This document shows positions 32,163-41,889 of a DNA stretch of 64,000 nucleotides, piece after piece (the stretch's first letter is position 1; each line of letters begins with the position of its first letter). A program made the position numbers and the translations under genes. The notes beneath the pieces were generated by a model, which worked only from the letters and a program-made list of their open reading frames with translations, was not told the origin of the DNA and made no database searches. This DNA comes from Metallyticus violacea (lineage: Eukaryota; Arthropoda; Insecta; Mantodea; Metallyticidae), in contig CM060831.1 in the NCBI GenBank assembly GCA_030762175.1, positions 312,501 to 376,500 of the forward strand, read 5' to 3'.

Positions 32163-33134
32163 ATGGAATACGACGCGGACGTCTTGTCGGCCGCAGCGCC
32201 GCTGCAATTCCCTGCGAAGCGCACGGCCGGCGAGGCGAGGCTCCGCGAGAGGACGATTTCAAGAGATCGAGGAGGGACTCTCTGCCGCTGCAATTCCCCG
32301 CGAAGCGCATGGCAGGCGAGGCGAAGCTCCGCGAGAGGGGCGATTTCAAGAGGATGCGACCGATCGACGCGCTGTTCGACGACGACCGACGACGGGTCCC
32401 GAAGCGCGGTTCCTTGAGGCGCTGCTTGCCGGGGACCAGAAGCGTCCACGGATCGACGACGACCTACGACGCGCCTCGAAGCGGGGGATCCTCGAGACGG
32501 GGGACCCGACGAAGCGCTCTCGCATCGATGGCGACGACGACCGAAGACGCACCTCGAAGCGGGGGATCCTCGAGACGGGGGACCCGACGAAGCGCTCTCG
32601 CATCGACTACGACCGAAGACGCGTCCCTAAGCGGGGGATTCTGGAGGCGTTGCTCTCCGGGAAGCGCCCTCGCATCGACGACGACCAACGACACACCGTG
32701 ACGGCTCTCGATCTAGACGCTCCAGGGAGGAGGAGGAAGAGGACGAGATTTCACCCTTACGAGCGGCACGAGGAGGATGAGGGTTGAGCGCTAGCGGGCG
32801 GAGGCGAGATCGCTGACCCGGCGGACCGGGAAGTGCAGATGATGATGATGAAAGACGATTTCGGAGGCGAGATCGTGGACCAGAATTACAAGAAATTTTG
32901 ACGCGTCGGAGCAGGCAGGGACCTGCAGATGAGAGACGATTTCGGAGGCGAGATCGTGGACAAGAATTACAAGAAATTTAGAAGCGTCGGAGCGGGCAGG
33001 GACGTGCAGATGAAAGACGATTTCGGAGGCGAGATAGTGGACCAGAATTACAAGAAATTTAGACGGGTTCACGCCGGCGAGGACCTCGACTTGGAGGAGG
33101 AGGAGGAGGAGCGGCGGCGCGCCGAGACGGTCGA
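32163..33134 (+). pseudogene. P3 basic tandem-repeat protein
   Basis: Sits between polymerase and ATPase, where P2 has nothing. From about 32350 one frame encodes three units of a ~26-residue basic repeat (KRGILETGDPTKRSRID with RRR between) plus a variant, then KRTRFHPYERH. The same frame continues past TGA at 32785 into three exact-period 27-residue repeats (81 bp; starts 32854, 32935, 33016) containing DDFGGEIVDQNYKKF, the first broken by TGA at 32902, and ends in an acidic run. The ATG at 32163 is in another frame, so a frameshift lies near 32300. The KR-rich units look like nuclear-targeting or DNA-binding segments; a core-protein role is a guess. Confidence 0.55.
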
Positions 33135-33751
33135 TTCACGAAATTTAGGTTCCCCAGCACGATGCAGGTGGCGGGTACGTCCCGCTGCGGAAAATCTACC
33201 TTCGTGAAAAATCTGCTCAGGCACGCGGATGGGTGTTCGATCGCCCCTTCAAGAGGGCCTTGTGGTGTCACCCTCCCGAATACCCGTCTGGCGAATTTAA
33301 CAATTGTAATTTCAACGTGAGGCTGCACGAAGGAGTGCCGGATCTGGAGACCGTGAGGAACGGCGATCTGGTGGTGCTCGACGACATGATGTACGAGGCC
33401 GACGGCAGCGTCGTTTCCAACTTTTTCACCAAAGATTCCCATCACAAAAATTTCCGCGTGATATACGTGTTGCAGAACGTTTTCCCTAAGGTAAAAAAAT
33501 TTCGAACGATGTTCCTCAATTCCAATTACATCGTTGTGTTCAAGAACAATCGCGACAAGATGCAGCTGAACAAGCTGTGCCAGCAGCAGGAGCCGCTAAA
33601 CTCTAAATTTCTGCTCGAGGCTTTCGACAAGGCCACGAAAGCGCCTCGCGGCTACCTAGTGCTGGCTTGTTCTTAGAGCACTCCAGACGAATATCGTTAC
33701 AGGACGGGAGTGCTGCCCGACGAGACGATGTACTGCTTCAGACCTAAATAA
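33135..33751 (+). pseudogene. P3 packaging ATPase, decayed
   Basis: Counterpart of 19120-19770. Walker A GTSRCGKST and Walker B VVLDDMMYE are present, as are NNRDKMQLNKLCQQ and GYLVLA. A frameshift lies near 33228 between Walker A and the FDRP motif, and TAG at 33674 cuts off about 25 C-terminal residues. No ATG is found at the expected place; the reading frame runs back into the repeat gene, so the start may have been lost. The end at 33751 is followed by a TAAA repeat. Confidence 0.85.
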
Positions 33752-33809
33752 ATAAATAAATAAATAGGGTCGAGGTTGCGGTCGCTCCGTCAGTTTCGTC
33801 GTCGACGCG

Positions 33810-34205
33810 ATGAACGAGACGAGCGTTCCGAGGCAGAATCCCCGAGTCTTCAAGAGAGTGTGCAAACTGTCCTCTCCGACGATAGCCCGGCAGTGCGGTA
33901 ACCTGGTGGTGTTGGGCAAGGCGAAGCCTAAATTGCGTCTCAAATTGCTGAAGGGTGCAAATTCGGAGCTGTTAAAGGCAATTTCCGAATGCGTCCTGAA
34001 CGTCAATAGCGGCAAAGTGCCCATTTCTTCGAGGTGCGCAAAAAGCTTAAAGAGGCATAGAGCGTCGTGGAGAAGATTAGTCGACAGGAGAACGTCTTTG
34101 AAGAAGAAGAAAGCCATCGCCGTGCAAAAGGGCGGTTTCTTGCCGGCCTTCATATTGCCCGTGTTAACGGCGATGGGAAGCGCGTTGGTGTCGAAACTCG
34201 CTTAG
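33810..34205 (+). CDS. P3 small basic conserved protein (QRGGFLP family)
   Basis: Intact 131 residues. ISECVLNV, the KKKKAIAVQKGGFLPAF block and the hydrophobic end (ILPVLTAMGSALVSKL) match the P2 protein at 19822-20169. A TCAGT initiator lies at 33790-33794 with a TAAATA-rich stretch about 30 bp upstream. The next gene begins 5 bp after the stop. Function not established. Confidence 0.8.
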   Translation: MNETSVPRQNPRVFKRVCKLSSPTIARQCGNLVVLGKAKPKLRLKLLKGANSELLKAISECVLNVNSGKVPISSRCAKSLKRHRASWRRLVDRRTSLKKKKAIAVQKGGFLPAFILPVLTAMGSALVSKLA

Positions 34206-34209
34206 CGAG

Positions 34210-34461
34210 ATGAGGCACGGCAAGCAGATCATGCTCATGCACTCGCAGCCCGAGAGCGTTAAAAAATTGCACGTGATCGACAGGACGCTGTCGGGGCTGA
34301 TCGACGAAATAAGAAATTTGACTCTGTCTCCGGACGAAAAGTGGAAATTGCTCAGATATAAGTTATCGGATTATCACGATCTCATGTCAAGGTTGCGCAA
34401 GCCATATCTGCGGACGGCGAAGCAGCAAGAAAGAGCATTGGAGGAGGAGGAGGAGGAGTAG
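34210..34461 (+). CDS. P3 EKW-motif protein upstream of integrase
   Basis: 83 residues: GKQIM, ESVKKLHVIDRTL, DEKWKLLRYKLSDYHDLM, then an acidic run that ends in TAG. The frame stays acidic (EEKEEEEEEE) for about 20 codons beyond the TAG, so the original protein was probably longer. Counterpart of 20166-20615; same place before the integrase. Confidence 0.65.
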   Translation: MRHGKQIMLMHSQPESVKKLHVIDRTLSGLIDEIRNLTLSPDEKWKLLRYKLSDYHDLMSRLRKPYLRTAKQQERALEEEEEE

Positions 34462-34642
34462 GAGGAGAAGGAAGAGGAAGAAGAGGAAGAGGACACGGGC
34501 GAGGCCGGTGCGCAATGCGGACCGCTTTCGAGGAAAGATAAAGCGAGAGAGGAAGAGATTGGGCTCCCAAGGGTCAGAAAGAAAAGAGCGCAAGTTCGGA
34601 CGACGAAGTCAGATACAGTCCTTACAACTTGCACAAGAACAA

Positions 34643-35718
34643 ATGGCTGCCACTTTGACGCGAGACGACAGGAGGAAGCTGAATAGGTATTATTCGAAGG
34701 TCGACCACTACGCGGGCCTCGGCACTGTCGCGAAGCTTCGTTGCGCCACCGGCATATCGGCGCGAAAGATAGAACATTTTCTGCAGGGGCAGGAGAGCCA
34801 CACCCTTCAAAAGCCGGCGAGAAAGCGCTTCGCCACAAAACATTATTACGTGACTAACATAGACGATTTGTGGGAAGCCGACTTGAAGGTCTTGGACGCT
34901 CTGAAGGCGCACAACAAACCGTACGCTTACATTTTGACGGTCATCGACGTCTTTTCCAAATCTGCGTGGGCTGCACCGCTGAAATCTAAATCGGGAAGCG
35001 AGATCGTCGGCGTGTTCGACGCCATCTTCGCCGAAACGGACGCGCTCCCAGGGTGCTTCGAACCGATAGAGGCACGGAGTTCACCAATGGACAATTTCGC
35101 GCTTTTTTGAAAAACAAGGGAATATCTCACCGCACGGCCAAGAATGCCGTCAATGCCAGCATCGGGGTAAGATTCAACAGAACTCTGAAGACGAAGATGT
35201 GGAAATACTTCACGCACAATAATACTCGCAGATACGTCGACGTCTTGCCGAAACTCGTTCGTTCTTACAACGACTGGTATCATCGGACGTTCAAGATGGC
35301 TCCTGCAGAAGTGAAAGAGACCAACATCTCCGAGCTTTACGACAACACTCGCGCGAACGAGCTGCGTCGATACACCGCTCCCAGATACAAGATCGGCGAG
35401 CACGTGCGCATTTCGAAGCACAAATTGACGTTCGACAAGGGCTACGTTCAAAATTGGACGGACGAGATATTCGCGATTCGCAAGATAGTGAGAGGATCTC
35501 CCACCGCCTACGAGCTGAGCGACCTGGAAGGAGAAGAAATAGACGGCATCTTCTACGCCGAAGAGATACAGAAGGTACGACTTCCCGCTGTCTACAAGAT
35601 CGAAAAAATCCTGCACGAGCGAGGCAGAGGCGTCAATAGGGAGGTGTTCGTGAAGTGGAAAGGTGATCGGTCGAAATTTAATTCTTGGATCAAGAGCTCG
35701 GCCGTGCTGTCGCCATGA
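34643..35718 (+). pseudogene. P3 integrase with chromodomain, decayed
   Basis: N-terminal HYAGLGTVAKL and QESHTLQKPARKRF, first catalytic Asp in LTVIDVFSKSAW, second in RTDRGTEF. The expected Glu of the VERFNRTLK motif is replaced: the sequence reads GVRFNRTLK, with Val at the Glu position and a shorter stretch before it. The C-terminal chromodomain (YKIEKIL to VKWKG) is intact. One frameshift lies near 35055 between the first and second Asp. The stop overlaps the next ATG (ATGA at 35715). Catalysis would fail from the Glu loss alone. Confidence 0.87.
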
Positions 35719-36708
35719 TAGGCAGAGAACCCTTTTCGATAACCCTCACCAGCAACGGTTCCATGAATCACTTCGAGAACAATACCACTTCGTGCTTTTC
35801 CAACATGCTGCCTCAGCGAACGGTCCTAATGGGCGAATGGGAGGTGGCGCTCTCACCAAAATACGTTATCCTGGCTCATTTCTAAACATATCGAGAGACG
35901 GCAATTTTATAAAGGGCACCCTGGTTCAGAGAAGCGGAACGGGCGAAATTATCGATTCGGATTTCCGTTTCGAATTGAGGGAAACCACAAAACCGATAAT
36001 GTGATGCTCTTGACCGAACTCAATCGCGTCATTCTCAAAGAGGCGCGCGTCGAAGTTTTCTTTAAATACGCCAAGCAGTCCGGTTTCGTCACCATTAACG
36101 CTAACGTCGTGAATAAGGAGTCTCGAAATGAGGATGCGACGCCGGTCTCGTCTACCGAAGAGGAAAAAGAAGAGGGTAAATCGAACGATACTGAAACTGC
36201 GCCCAGCGTCCCGAAGTCCGAAGAGGCGAAAAAGAAAAAGGCCGCGCCGACAGCAAATATGATTCGAAATGTGTATCTATCGCCGGATCTGAGCAGGCAA
36301 TTGGGTTTTGAACCCGGTACAGATGTTACGATGAACTTGCGCTCCAGGTATCCCATGAATCCCTACGTCACGTTTCCGTACGAACTGTTCGTCTACTGCA
36401 ACCTGATGCAACCGCAGATGGTTAGCGACACGTTTGCTCAGATCGTCGAAAGTACGACGGTCGAAATAGACGTCGATCATAGGCACTTGGCGATGGAAAA
36501 ATCGTTTTTTCCCCTGAATTCGGTTCCCTTGCTATCTCACGATTTTCAAATCGTGCACATAGATTTAAGAACGGGCACAGGACAATTATTGCCATTCATG
36601 GACAGATTTTCTTCGGCTATAGTTCTGTCGTTTAGACCCAAGAATGAACCATCGCGATCTAGTTATTCACTTTCTCTATCAGACGGGGAGAGGGGGAGCT
36701 GCGGATGA
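35715..36708 (+). pseudogene. P3 penton-like minor capsid protein, frameshifted
   Basis: Begins with the family signature FSITLTSNGSMNHF and GEWEVAL. Frame changes near 35860 and 36000 separate the N-terminal third from the rest. After that the frame is open through an acidic/Lys-rich linker and a second domain (YLSPDLSRQLGF to VLSFRP). This counterpart gives the alignment that shows how P3 splits the P2 gene: the P2 insertion point corresponds to the region near 36360. The frame runs on past the expected stop and overlaps the next gene by 65 bp. Confidence 0.85.
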
Positions 36709-37288
36709 TCGAGATTTCGTCTTGTACAAAGGCAGACGCTTTCAGAGAGGTCGCGGGCTCTTCGGAGTGCTAGGAAGATTGTGGAGATTCTTGTCTCCGG
36801 TGCTTAAGAGCGCTGCCAAGACGGTGGGCAAGGAGGCCTTCAACGTCGGCGCTAACGTGCTGTCGGAAGTCGTGTCGCAGAAGCCTTTCAAACGCTCTCT
36901 CGGAGATAGGCTGAGGGAGGGAGACATTAACTTGAAGCGAAAGACCACCAAAGCCTTCGACACGATGCTCGGTTTGCGGATAAAAGCGCGCAGGAGCAGA
37001 CATTCGATTCAGTCTAAGCCGAGGCGCGCTATGGGCGATAGAAAGAAAATAAAAAGAAGAAGAAAAAGGAAGATATATTTTCGTGATGTCCGGCGTACAC
37101 GAAAATACTGCTTTCAACATCTTCGACGATCTGGCTTTGCAGACGGGCGTCGACAATTACAACGTGGTGATCCTCGACCCTCAAAACGCTATAACGTACC
37201 GATCATCTTTCACTATACGGGAAATGCCGATACTTACCTAGATCTTTCATTCGTAGTTTTGCACCTACGTTGCAAAATCGTCGGCTAG
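36644..37288 (+). CDS. P3 pVI-like amphipathic virion protein
   Basis: Glycine-rich start (TGRGGAA, RRFQRGRGLFGVLGRLWRFL) followed by KSAAKTVGKEAFNVGANVL and a basic C-terminus. This pattern belongs to a small protein next to the capsid gene in Polintons and adintoviruses, often compared with adenovirus pVI. An internal capsid or membrane-disrupting role is the usual suggestion, not shown here. The real end is probably near the Lys/Arg run at about 37070; beyond 37190 this frame becomes that of the frame-shifted capsid gene. Confidence 0.65.
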   Translation: MNHRDLVIHFLYQTGRGGAADDRDFVLYKGRRFQRGRGLFGVLGRLWRFLSPVLKSAAKTVGKEAFNVGANVLSEVVSQKPFKRSLGDRLREGDINLKRKTTKAFDTMLGLRIKARRSRHSIQSKPRRAMGDRKKIKRRRKRKIYFRDVRRTRKYCFQHLRRSGFADGRRQLQRGDPRPSKRYNVPIIFHYTGNADTYLDLSFVVLHLRCKIVG

Positions 37289-38354
37289 GACGGTAAAAAT
37301 CTGGAGGACGGCGGCGAGATCACCCTGGTCAACAATTCCCTAAATTCTCTATTTCAGCAGATGGAAGTGATACTAAATAACGTCACGGTGACGCAACCTC
37401 AACCGGGGTATCCGTACAAGATTTATCTGGAGACTCTGCTAACTTACTCTAGCGATGCCATGAACACACGTCTGCAGGCGTCGCTGTGGAAATTGGACGA
37501 AGCCGATAACATGGGCGGTTTCGATAATTCGGCAGTGAAATGGCGTTTCGGTATAACGAAGGGTAGCAGGGAATTCGAGCGGATGGGCTGCCTGTCGGAC
37601 GCCTTGTTCAACCAAGATAAATATCTCTTGAATAACGTCTCCTTAACGATTAAGCTGACGCCCTCGAGCCCCGAGTTTCACCTCGTGTCCAGACCCCCGT
37701 TAAAGGGCAAGACGATCATAACTTCTGCAAAACTTCATCTAAAGCGCATCTTCCCCTCTCCCACCATCTTGCTGGCCCATCAGGAAGCATTATCGAAAGT
37801 TAACGCAAAGTGCCATCTCATCGATGTCGATCTGAAGGCCTTTAACATTCGTGAGGACACTCAGAGCAAGACATTTAGCGACATTCTTGTGGGCAAGGTG
37901 CCTCGCAGAATCACGGTGGCCTTCGTGGCGGACAAGGCATACAGCGGCGATTACGAGAGAAATCCTTACAATCTTCGCCATTTCGACATAAACTTCGTTC
38001 AGTAGTACGTGAACGGTCAACCCGTGCCCTCTCATCCTCTAACGCCCGACTTTGCTAAAAAATTACTTCTTGCAGTGCTTCCAAACGCTGCAGGACGGCC
38101 TGGGAATACACTTCGAAAATCACGGGCATTTCATATCGAGAGATACTTACGCTAAAGGCTACACCGTGCTGGTTTAAGATTTAACGTCAGACATGAGCGC
38201 AAACGAAACATACGTTTCAGGACTGCATCACGGCAACGTTTCGATAAGCGTGGCTTTCAAAAAGGCGCTCTTGGAGCACGTATGCATGCTCGTTTGTTGT
38301 GAATATCATCGCACCCTGGAAATAGACTCGAATAGATCGGCATTCGTATCATGA
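37086..38354 (+). pseudogene. P3 major capsid protein (double jelly-roll), decayed
   Basis: Main shell protein. Recognisable blocks are FHYTGNADTYLDL, NNSLNSLFQQMEV, LNNVTV, PGYPYKIYLETLL, DALFNQ and LLAHQEALSK..AKCHL, all shared with P2 (42606-43867); the YPY..YLE.LL block is typical of double jelly-roll capsids. Breaks: a frameshift near 37190, TAG at 37286, TAG at 38003, a frameshift near 38060 and TAA near 38176. The stretch 37361-38005 is open (214 residues). The stop overlaps the protease ATG (ATGA at 38351), an arrangement kept in P2. Confidence 0.87.
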
Positions 38355-38881
38355 ACACGAAGCAGATACACGATTATTTGACTAAAAACTCCTCCACCCG
38401 ACCCCATTTCATAGGCGTTTATGATTGCGATCAAATTCCGCATCGCCTTTCGCCGACCCGGTATCCCGTGGCGCTGGTTGCAAACACGGACCCCAGCAAC
38501 ATGCCCGGCGATCACTGGATAGACATCTTCGTGTCTAGGTCGGGTGTCGGAGAATATTTCGATAGTTTCCGCATGCCTCCACTCTCGCCTCACTTCTTAA
38601 ACTGTCTGCAAAATCACTGCGGAGGACGTTGGAGCTACGTTCCTCGAAGATTACAAAATTCGAACAGTTCCACCTGCGGACATTACGTAATTTCCTACAT
38701 CGCGCACCGATGCTGCAATCTGCCTAGAGAAAACTTTTATTCGAAATTTAAAATAACGGATTTCAAACGCAACGACGAACTGATCGTCAGAGATGTCATC
38801 TGCCGCAAGGTTCGCTGTCGCGGGGAGCGAAATCTTCAAGTTTGCAAACCATTAAAAGGTAGGTATTACCGTCATTTTTAA
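38351..38881 (+). CDS. P3 adenain-like maturation protease
   Basis: Intact 176-residue Cys protease of the adenovirus/Ulp1 type that would cleave capsid precursors. Catalytic residues can be placed: His55 (DHWIDIFV), Asp71 (EYFDSF), Gln102 (RRLQNSN) and Cys109 (STCGHYVISY). N-terminal FIGVYDCDQIP is a Polinton protease signature. Start is fixed by the ATGA overlap with the capsid stop. The P2 copy (43864-44365) has lost its His. Confidence 0.88.
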   Translation: MNTKQIHDYLTKNSSTRPHFIGVYDCDQIPHRLSPTRYPVALVANTDPSNMPGDHWIDIFVSRSGVGEYFDSFRMPPLSPHFLNCLQNHCGGRWSYVPRRLQNSNSSTCGHYVISYIAHRCCNLPRENFYSKFKITDFKRNDELIVRDVICRKVRCRGERNLQVCKPLKGRYYRHF

Positions 38882-38910
38882 TCATTCGTTCGGGCTTCGG
38901 GCGCGCAACC

Positions 38911-39490
38911 ATGTCGTGTTTCGTGCACTTCAATTTCTTGATCGATAACGATCGAGAATACGTGGTTAAAGAACTGGCCATATGCGGTTCGGGTCGCGAG
39001 GTGCAGACGTGGTTCTTTAGGCCTCCTTCTCGAGATAATCGCGCACCGGCGATTAAATCGATCGACGACGAAATAGTGTCCGGCGTGCACGGCATAAAGT
39101 GGGAGTACGGCGACGTAAACCACGATCAATTGGTGCCCATCTTCAAGCGATCCACCAACCTGTTCACGGTGATCTTCACCAAAGGAGAGGAAAGGGCTAA
39201 ATTTCTCGGGGAGATCATCGATCGCACAGTGGTGAACGTCGAAGAACTCGGATTCTAGGACGAATCCCTCGTCTCTTTCGACACGCGATCGTGCCTCCAT
39301 TCTTGTCACAGGTTGGGATCCCTAGTTTGCTCTCAGAGAAGTGCCGAAATTATATCCAAGTGATACGCGCATCTCGCCGATAAACGCAATGTTTACCCGT
39401 GCGACCCCACGCCTAATGAATATCACCTACCTCCCGACCTGAACCACGACTTCACAAACATACCTCATGACGTCAATTATTTGTTTTAGA
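38911..39490 (+). pseudogene. P3-only gene with HGIKWEYGDV motif, two nonsense codons
   Basis: One frame of 193 codons, open to TAG at 39256, then TGA at about 39361 (in a context suggesting an original Trp) and an end at 39490. It shows ELAICG, WFFRPP, VHGIKWEYGDV, FTVIFTKGEERAKFL and VEELGF, then a C..HSC.....CSQRSAEI arrangement. I associate this pattern with a family often seen in insect mobile DNA (FPPFPW and HGL.W..GDV), where a nuclease role has been suspected; I cannot confirm it. P2 has no copy: the protease is followed directly by the next gene's leader. Confidence 0.5.
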
Positions 39491-39498
39491 TTGCGGGA

Positions 39499-39506
39499 TA
39501 TATAAG
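39499..39506 (+). promoter_or_regulatory. TATA box for the spliced P3 gene
   Basis: TATATAAG about 30 bp before an ATCATCG initiator-like site near 39528, followed by a short leader and a GTAAGT donor at 39547. Confidence 0.6.
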
Positions 39507-39546
39507 AGAACGTTCACGGCATCATCGAGAGAAGATCGCGCGTCCG

Positions 39547-39629
39547 GTAAGTAGCGATGCCTCTGCTGCGCCTTCTCTCTCTCTCTCTTTTTTCTTTTCC
39601 TACGTTTTACGAACAATTCTCTGTTCCAG
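39547..39629 (+). other. 5'-UTR intron (83 nt)
   Basis: Donor G|GTAAGTAG at 39547, a long pyrimidine tract, and acceptor CTGTTCCAG ending at 39629, four bases before ATG 39634. P2 has a 78-nt intron with the same layout at 44483-44560. Confidence 0.65.
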
Positions 39630-39633
39630 AATA

Positions 39634-40277
39634 ATGGAAACGGCGGCGACGACGGAGACGGCAAGCGTACGCACCAAGCCCCATCCTCCGTTCGGCATAA
39701 GAGGCAAGATCTACCATCTGGATTTGTCCGGAAAGAAATATCTATTCGTGGGATTTTCCCCGGATCCTCCATACGAACTCTGCATCGTCATCGTAAAGCA
39801 CGGCGAGAATCGGCCCGTTCGTCTGAACGACTTGAACGACTGGAAGAACGTCATAAACGCATCGGCAACGTGGACATCGCGTCGCAGAAAGACAACGTGA
39901 AGTGGGACTTGAAGCTAACGGACGATTTGAAAATAGACATTAAACACGTTTTCGGCACTCCGTACATCATCCTAAAACAGTGCGGAGAAAGCGCGTCTCT
40001 CGTGGAGGAAGAGTGAAAAAATTTGATTAAATTGTATCCTCTAGTCTACGACATCTTCTACCACAGGAGCAAAGAGAGCAAGGAGGTGAGCAACTTAATT
40101 ATCGCTTACGTCAGATACCTAAATGACGTTGTGGGAAAATCCGAAGACATGACCTTTTCGACCTTCACAACATACATTACGTGCGCCACGCCTTTGGAAT
40201 TTTACGAACTCGTTTACCTCATGCACGACCGGTTGAAGGAAGAGGTAGAAGAAAAGAAAAAGACAGCGACAAACTGA
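39634..40277 (+). pseudogene. P3 conserved small protein (VGFSP / EEW family), two lesions
   Basis: The N-terminal half has GKIYHLDLSGKKYLFVGFSP; the C-terminal half has YDIFYHRSKE, NLIIAYVRYLNDV and YITCATPLEFYE. A 1-base frameshift lies near 39870 and TGA at 40014 stands where P2 has the Trp of EEW. Counterpart of 44565-45195. Unknown function; the family is regularly found near the right end of arthropod Polintons. The gene has its own TATA box and a leader intron, so it is transcribed separately from the capsid block. Confidence 0.65.
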
Positions 40278-40311
40278 AGAAACCGGTTTATGGTGGGGAT
40301 AAGCCTTCGTG

Positions 40312-40318
40312 TATAAAG
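40312..40318 (+). promoter_or_regulatory. TATA box for the 40351 gene
   Basis: TATAAAG, 39 bp before ATG 40351, with a CTCAGAG initiator-like site at 40342. Confidence 0.55.
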
Positions 40319-40350
40319 CGTAAAGTCTCGGATCTCGCCAGCTCAGAGTG

Positions 40351-40737
40351 ATGGCAGCTACCGCCGAAGGCAGCAACATATACGAGTTCGAGTCAGTGTG
40401 CAGGGTGCTGGAAAATCTAAACGAGCTTGGCGGAGGTGCGTTTGCCAGAACTTTGAAGATAAACGAACTGGAAGTGGGTGTCGGTTATCCCATAGAGGAG
40501 ATTCGAACCGCATTGACAAAGTTCGGCAAACGAACGGTGGTGAGAATCGACGGTAGGGACCTGTTTCTACCGTCGATATTCGACGATTTAAACAACGAGA
40601 CGCTGATCTGCATTAACAATCACAGGTTTTTGCTCATATACAAGAGAGAAAAAGCCCTGCAGAACGGTCACAGGAGAAACATATTCTCCTTTCAGAGCGC
40701 CGATCTGCCCTGCACTTCTACCGCCGCCAAGCAATGA
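40351..40737 (+). CDS. P3 conserved small protein ('FLP' family)
   Basis: Intact, 129 residues from ATG 40351. An N-terminal helical part (FESVCRVLENLNEL) is followed by a beta-rich core: YPIEEIRTALTKFGKRTVV, RDLFLPSIF, HRFLLIYKREK. The core matches the gene duplicated in the P2 TIRs (45276-45584 and 14435-14743). Its stop overlaps the next ATG (ATGA at 40734). The TKFG/FLP core suggests a small nucleic-acid-binding fold, but that is only an impression. Confidence 0.7.
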   Translation: MAATAEGSNIYEFESVCRVLENLNELGGGAFARTLKINELEVGVGYPIEEIRTALTKFGKRTVVRIDGRDLFLPSIFDDLNNETLICINNHRFLLIYKREKALQNGHRRNIFSFQSADLPCTSTAAKQ

Positions 40738-41311
40738 ATCGTCGCAAACACGAACGGCGACGACAGTCGTACAGGTTGACACTTTATCCTAAAACGGAAC
40801 ATCCCCATACCTATGCATCGTATTTTTACTCCGACGCCTTCGAAGTGGGAAACGGCGTGACCACCAGTTGAAGTTCACCTCCAACGGCAACACTTATAAT
40901 CTTCGATTAAACAAGCAGATTATTGAAGAAAATCCGAGAACGGTTCAATTAGTGTATGGTATCCTGAATTGCGACACTGCACCGTCTTTTGTATTGAACG
41001 TTCACTTCAACAGCTACCTGACCGGCAAGAGAAACGCCAGAGTAACGATAGCGCTGATGGACGGCAATGATGCGGTACCCGTATCGGATCAGATCGTCCT
41101 CAAAGAAGGGCTATTCGACATCGCGAGAATAGGAATTGCCTATTCTAATTTAATTAGTACATCAATGATAGCGCCCTGATGCAACGACGAAGACGCGACG
41201 ATAGTCTACGAATGCAGAACTTCCTACTTGGAACGACGCAACTCTGGAGAATGCGAATGCAAATGGGTCGAAGGCGACAGCGACGATAGCGAACCTGAAG
41301 AAGATTTGTGA
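40734..41311 (+). pseudogene. P3 last gene, counterpart of the P2 TIR gene at 45586
   Basis: ATG in overlap with the previous stop. A basic first part (RRKHERRRQS) is followed by a frameshift near 40868 and then an open beta-rich part (TYNLRLNKQII, FVLNVHFNSYL, VTIALMDGND). A TGA at 41177 is followed in the same frame by a Cys/Glu-rich tail ending 41311. Function unknown. In P3 it lies outside the short TIR, unlike its P2 relative. Confidence 0.55.
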
Positions 41312-41656
41312 CGAAATTTTGCATAAACTTCCAAAAAGATTCGTCGAAACCGCCTGCAGCAGAAGCGGTGCCAGGTGCTTCCTCAGCGATCTCTTAACTT
41401 TGTTTTTTTTTTAACAGTGTACGGTGAGGGAATCCTTATCTGGTGTACCGTTTGTAACTTTATCCTTGTGGTGTAAAAAAATTTTTTTGGAGCGCTCTAC
41501 TGACAGTGTGCAAATCTTTGCGGTGAGGGGAATACTTATCTGGTGTACTGTATGTAAAACTGGTGTACTGTATGTAACTTTATCCTACTGTATGTAAAAC
41601 TTTTGGAGCGCACTGCAGAAAATCTTTTTTGTAAGCAGTGCACTCCGGAAAAAATG
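41312..41656. other. Non-coding DNA before P3 right TIR, with short repeats
   Basis: No gene. CTTATCTGGTGTAC.GT and TACTGTATGTAA segments occur several times, as do GGAGCGC.CT segments (about 41490, 41605). Confidence 0.6.
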
Positions 41657-41889
41657 CAATAAAGAAAATATACCCCTCGGGAGGCCGGGGCGGGGTGCGG
41701 CGTGCCAGGCGCGACCTTCGAACGTCTAGACAGCTCAAGGCCAAAACCTTGAACGTCTAGACAGTTCCAAGGTCAAAGGTCCGGCCTTGAACTTCTAGAC
41801 AGTCCAAGGTCAAAACCTGGAACTGTCTAGACAGGTCAAGGTCAGAGAGGTTGTTTACCTTGTCTGCCTCCCGAGGGGTCTATACTACT
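41657..41889. repeat. P3 right terminal inverted repeat
   Basis: Inverted partner of 22220-22452, ending ACT at 41889. CTAGACAG units are again present. Confidence 0.9.

Larger units (their letters stand above)
22220..41889 (+). mobile_element. Polinton/Maverick P3 (inner element, inserted in P2)
   Basis: A 19,670-bp element with 233-bp TIRs starting AGTA and a perfect 6-bp duplication, inserted in P2's penton-like gene in the same orientation. The right two thirds (28.3-41.3 kb) hold the core Polinton genes and look clearly GC-richer than P2. The left third (22.5-28.3 kb) is AT-richer and carries accessory genes on both strands. Most core genes have frameshifts or nonsense codons; the protease, dUTPase, small basic protein and the gene at 40351 are open. 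It is a different lineage from P1/P2: proteins align throughout but at clearly lower identity. Confidence 0.95.

Noticed and set aside
34374..34838. Minus-strand Ser-rich frame opposite the P3 integrase region
   Set aside because: It is the complement of the Glu-rich linker and integrase start on the plus strand.
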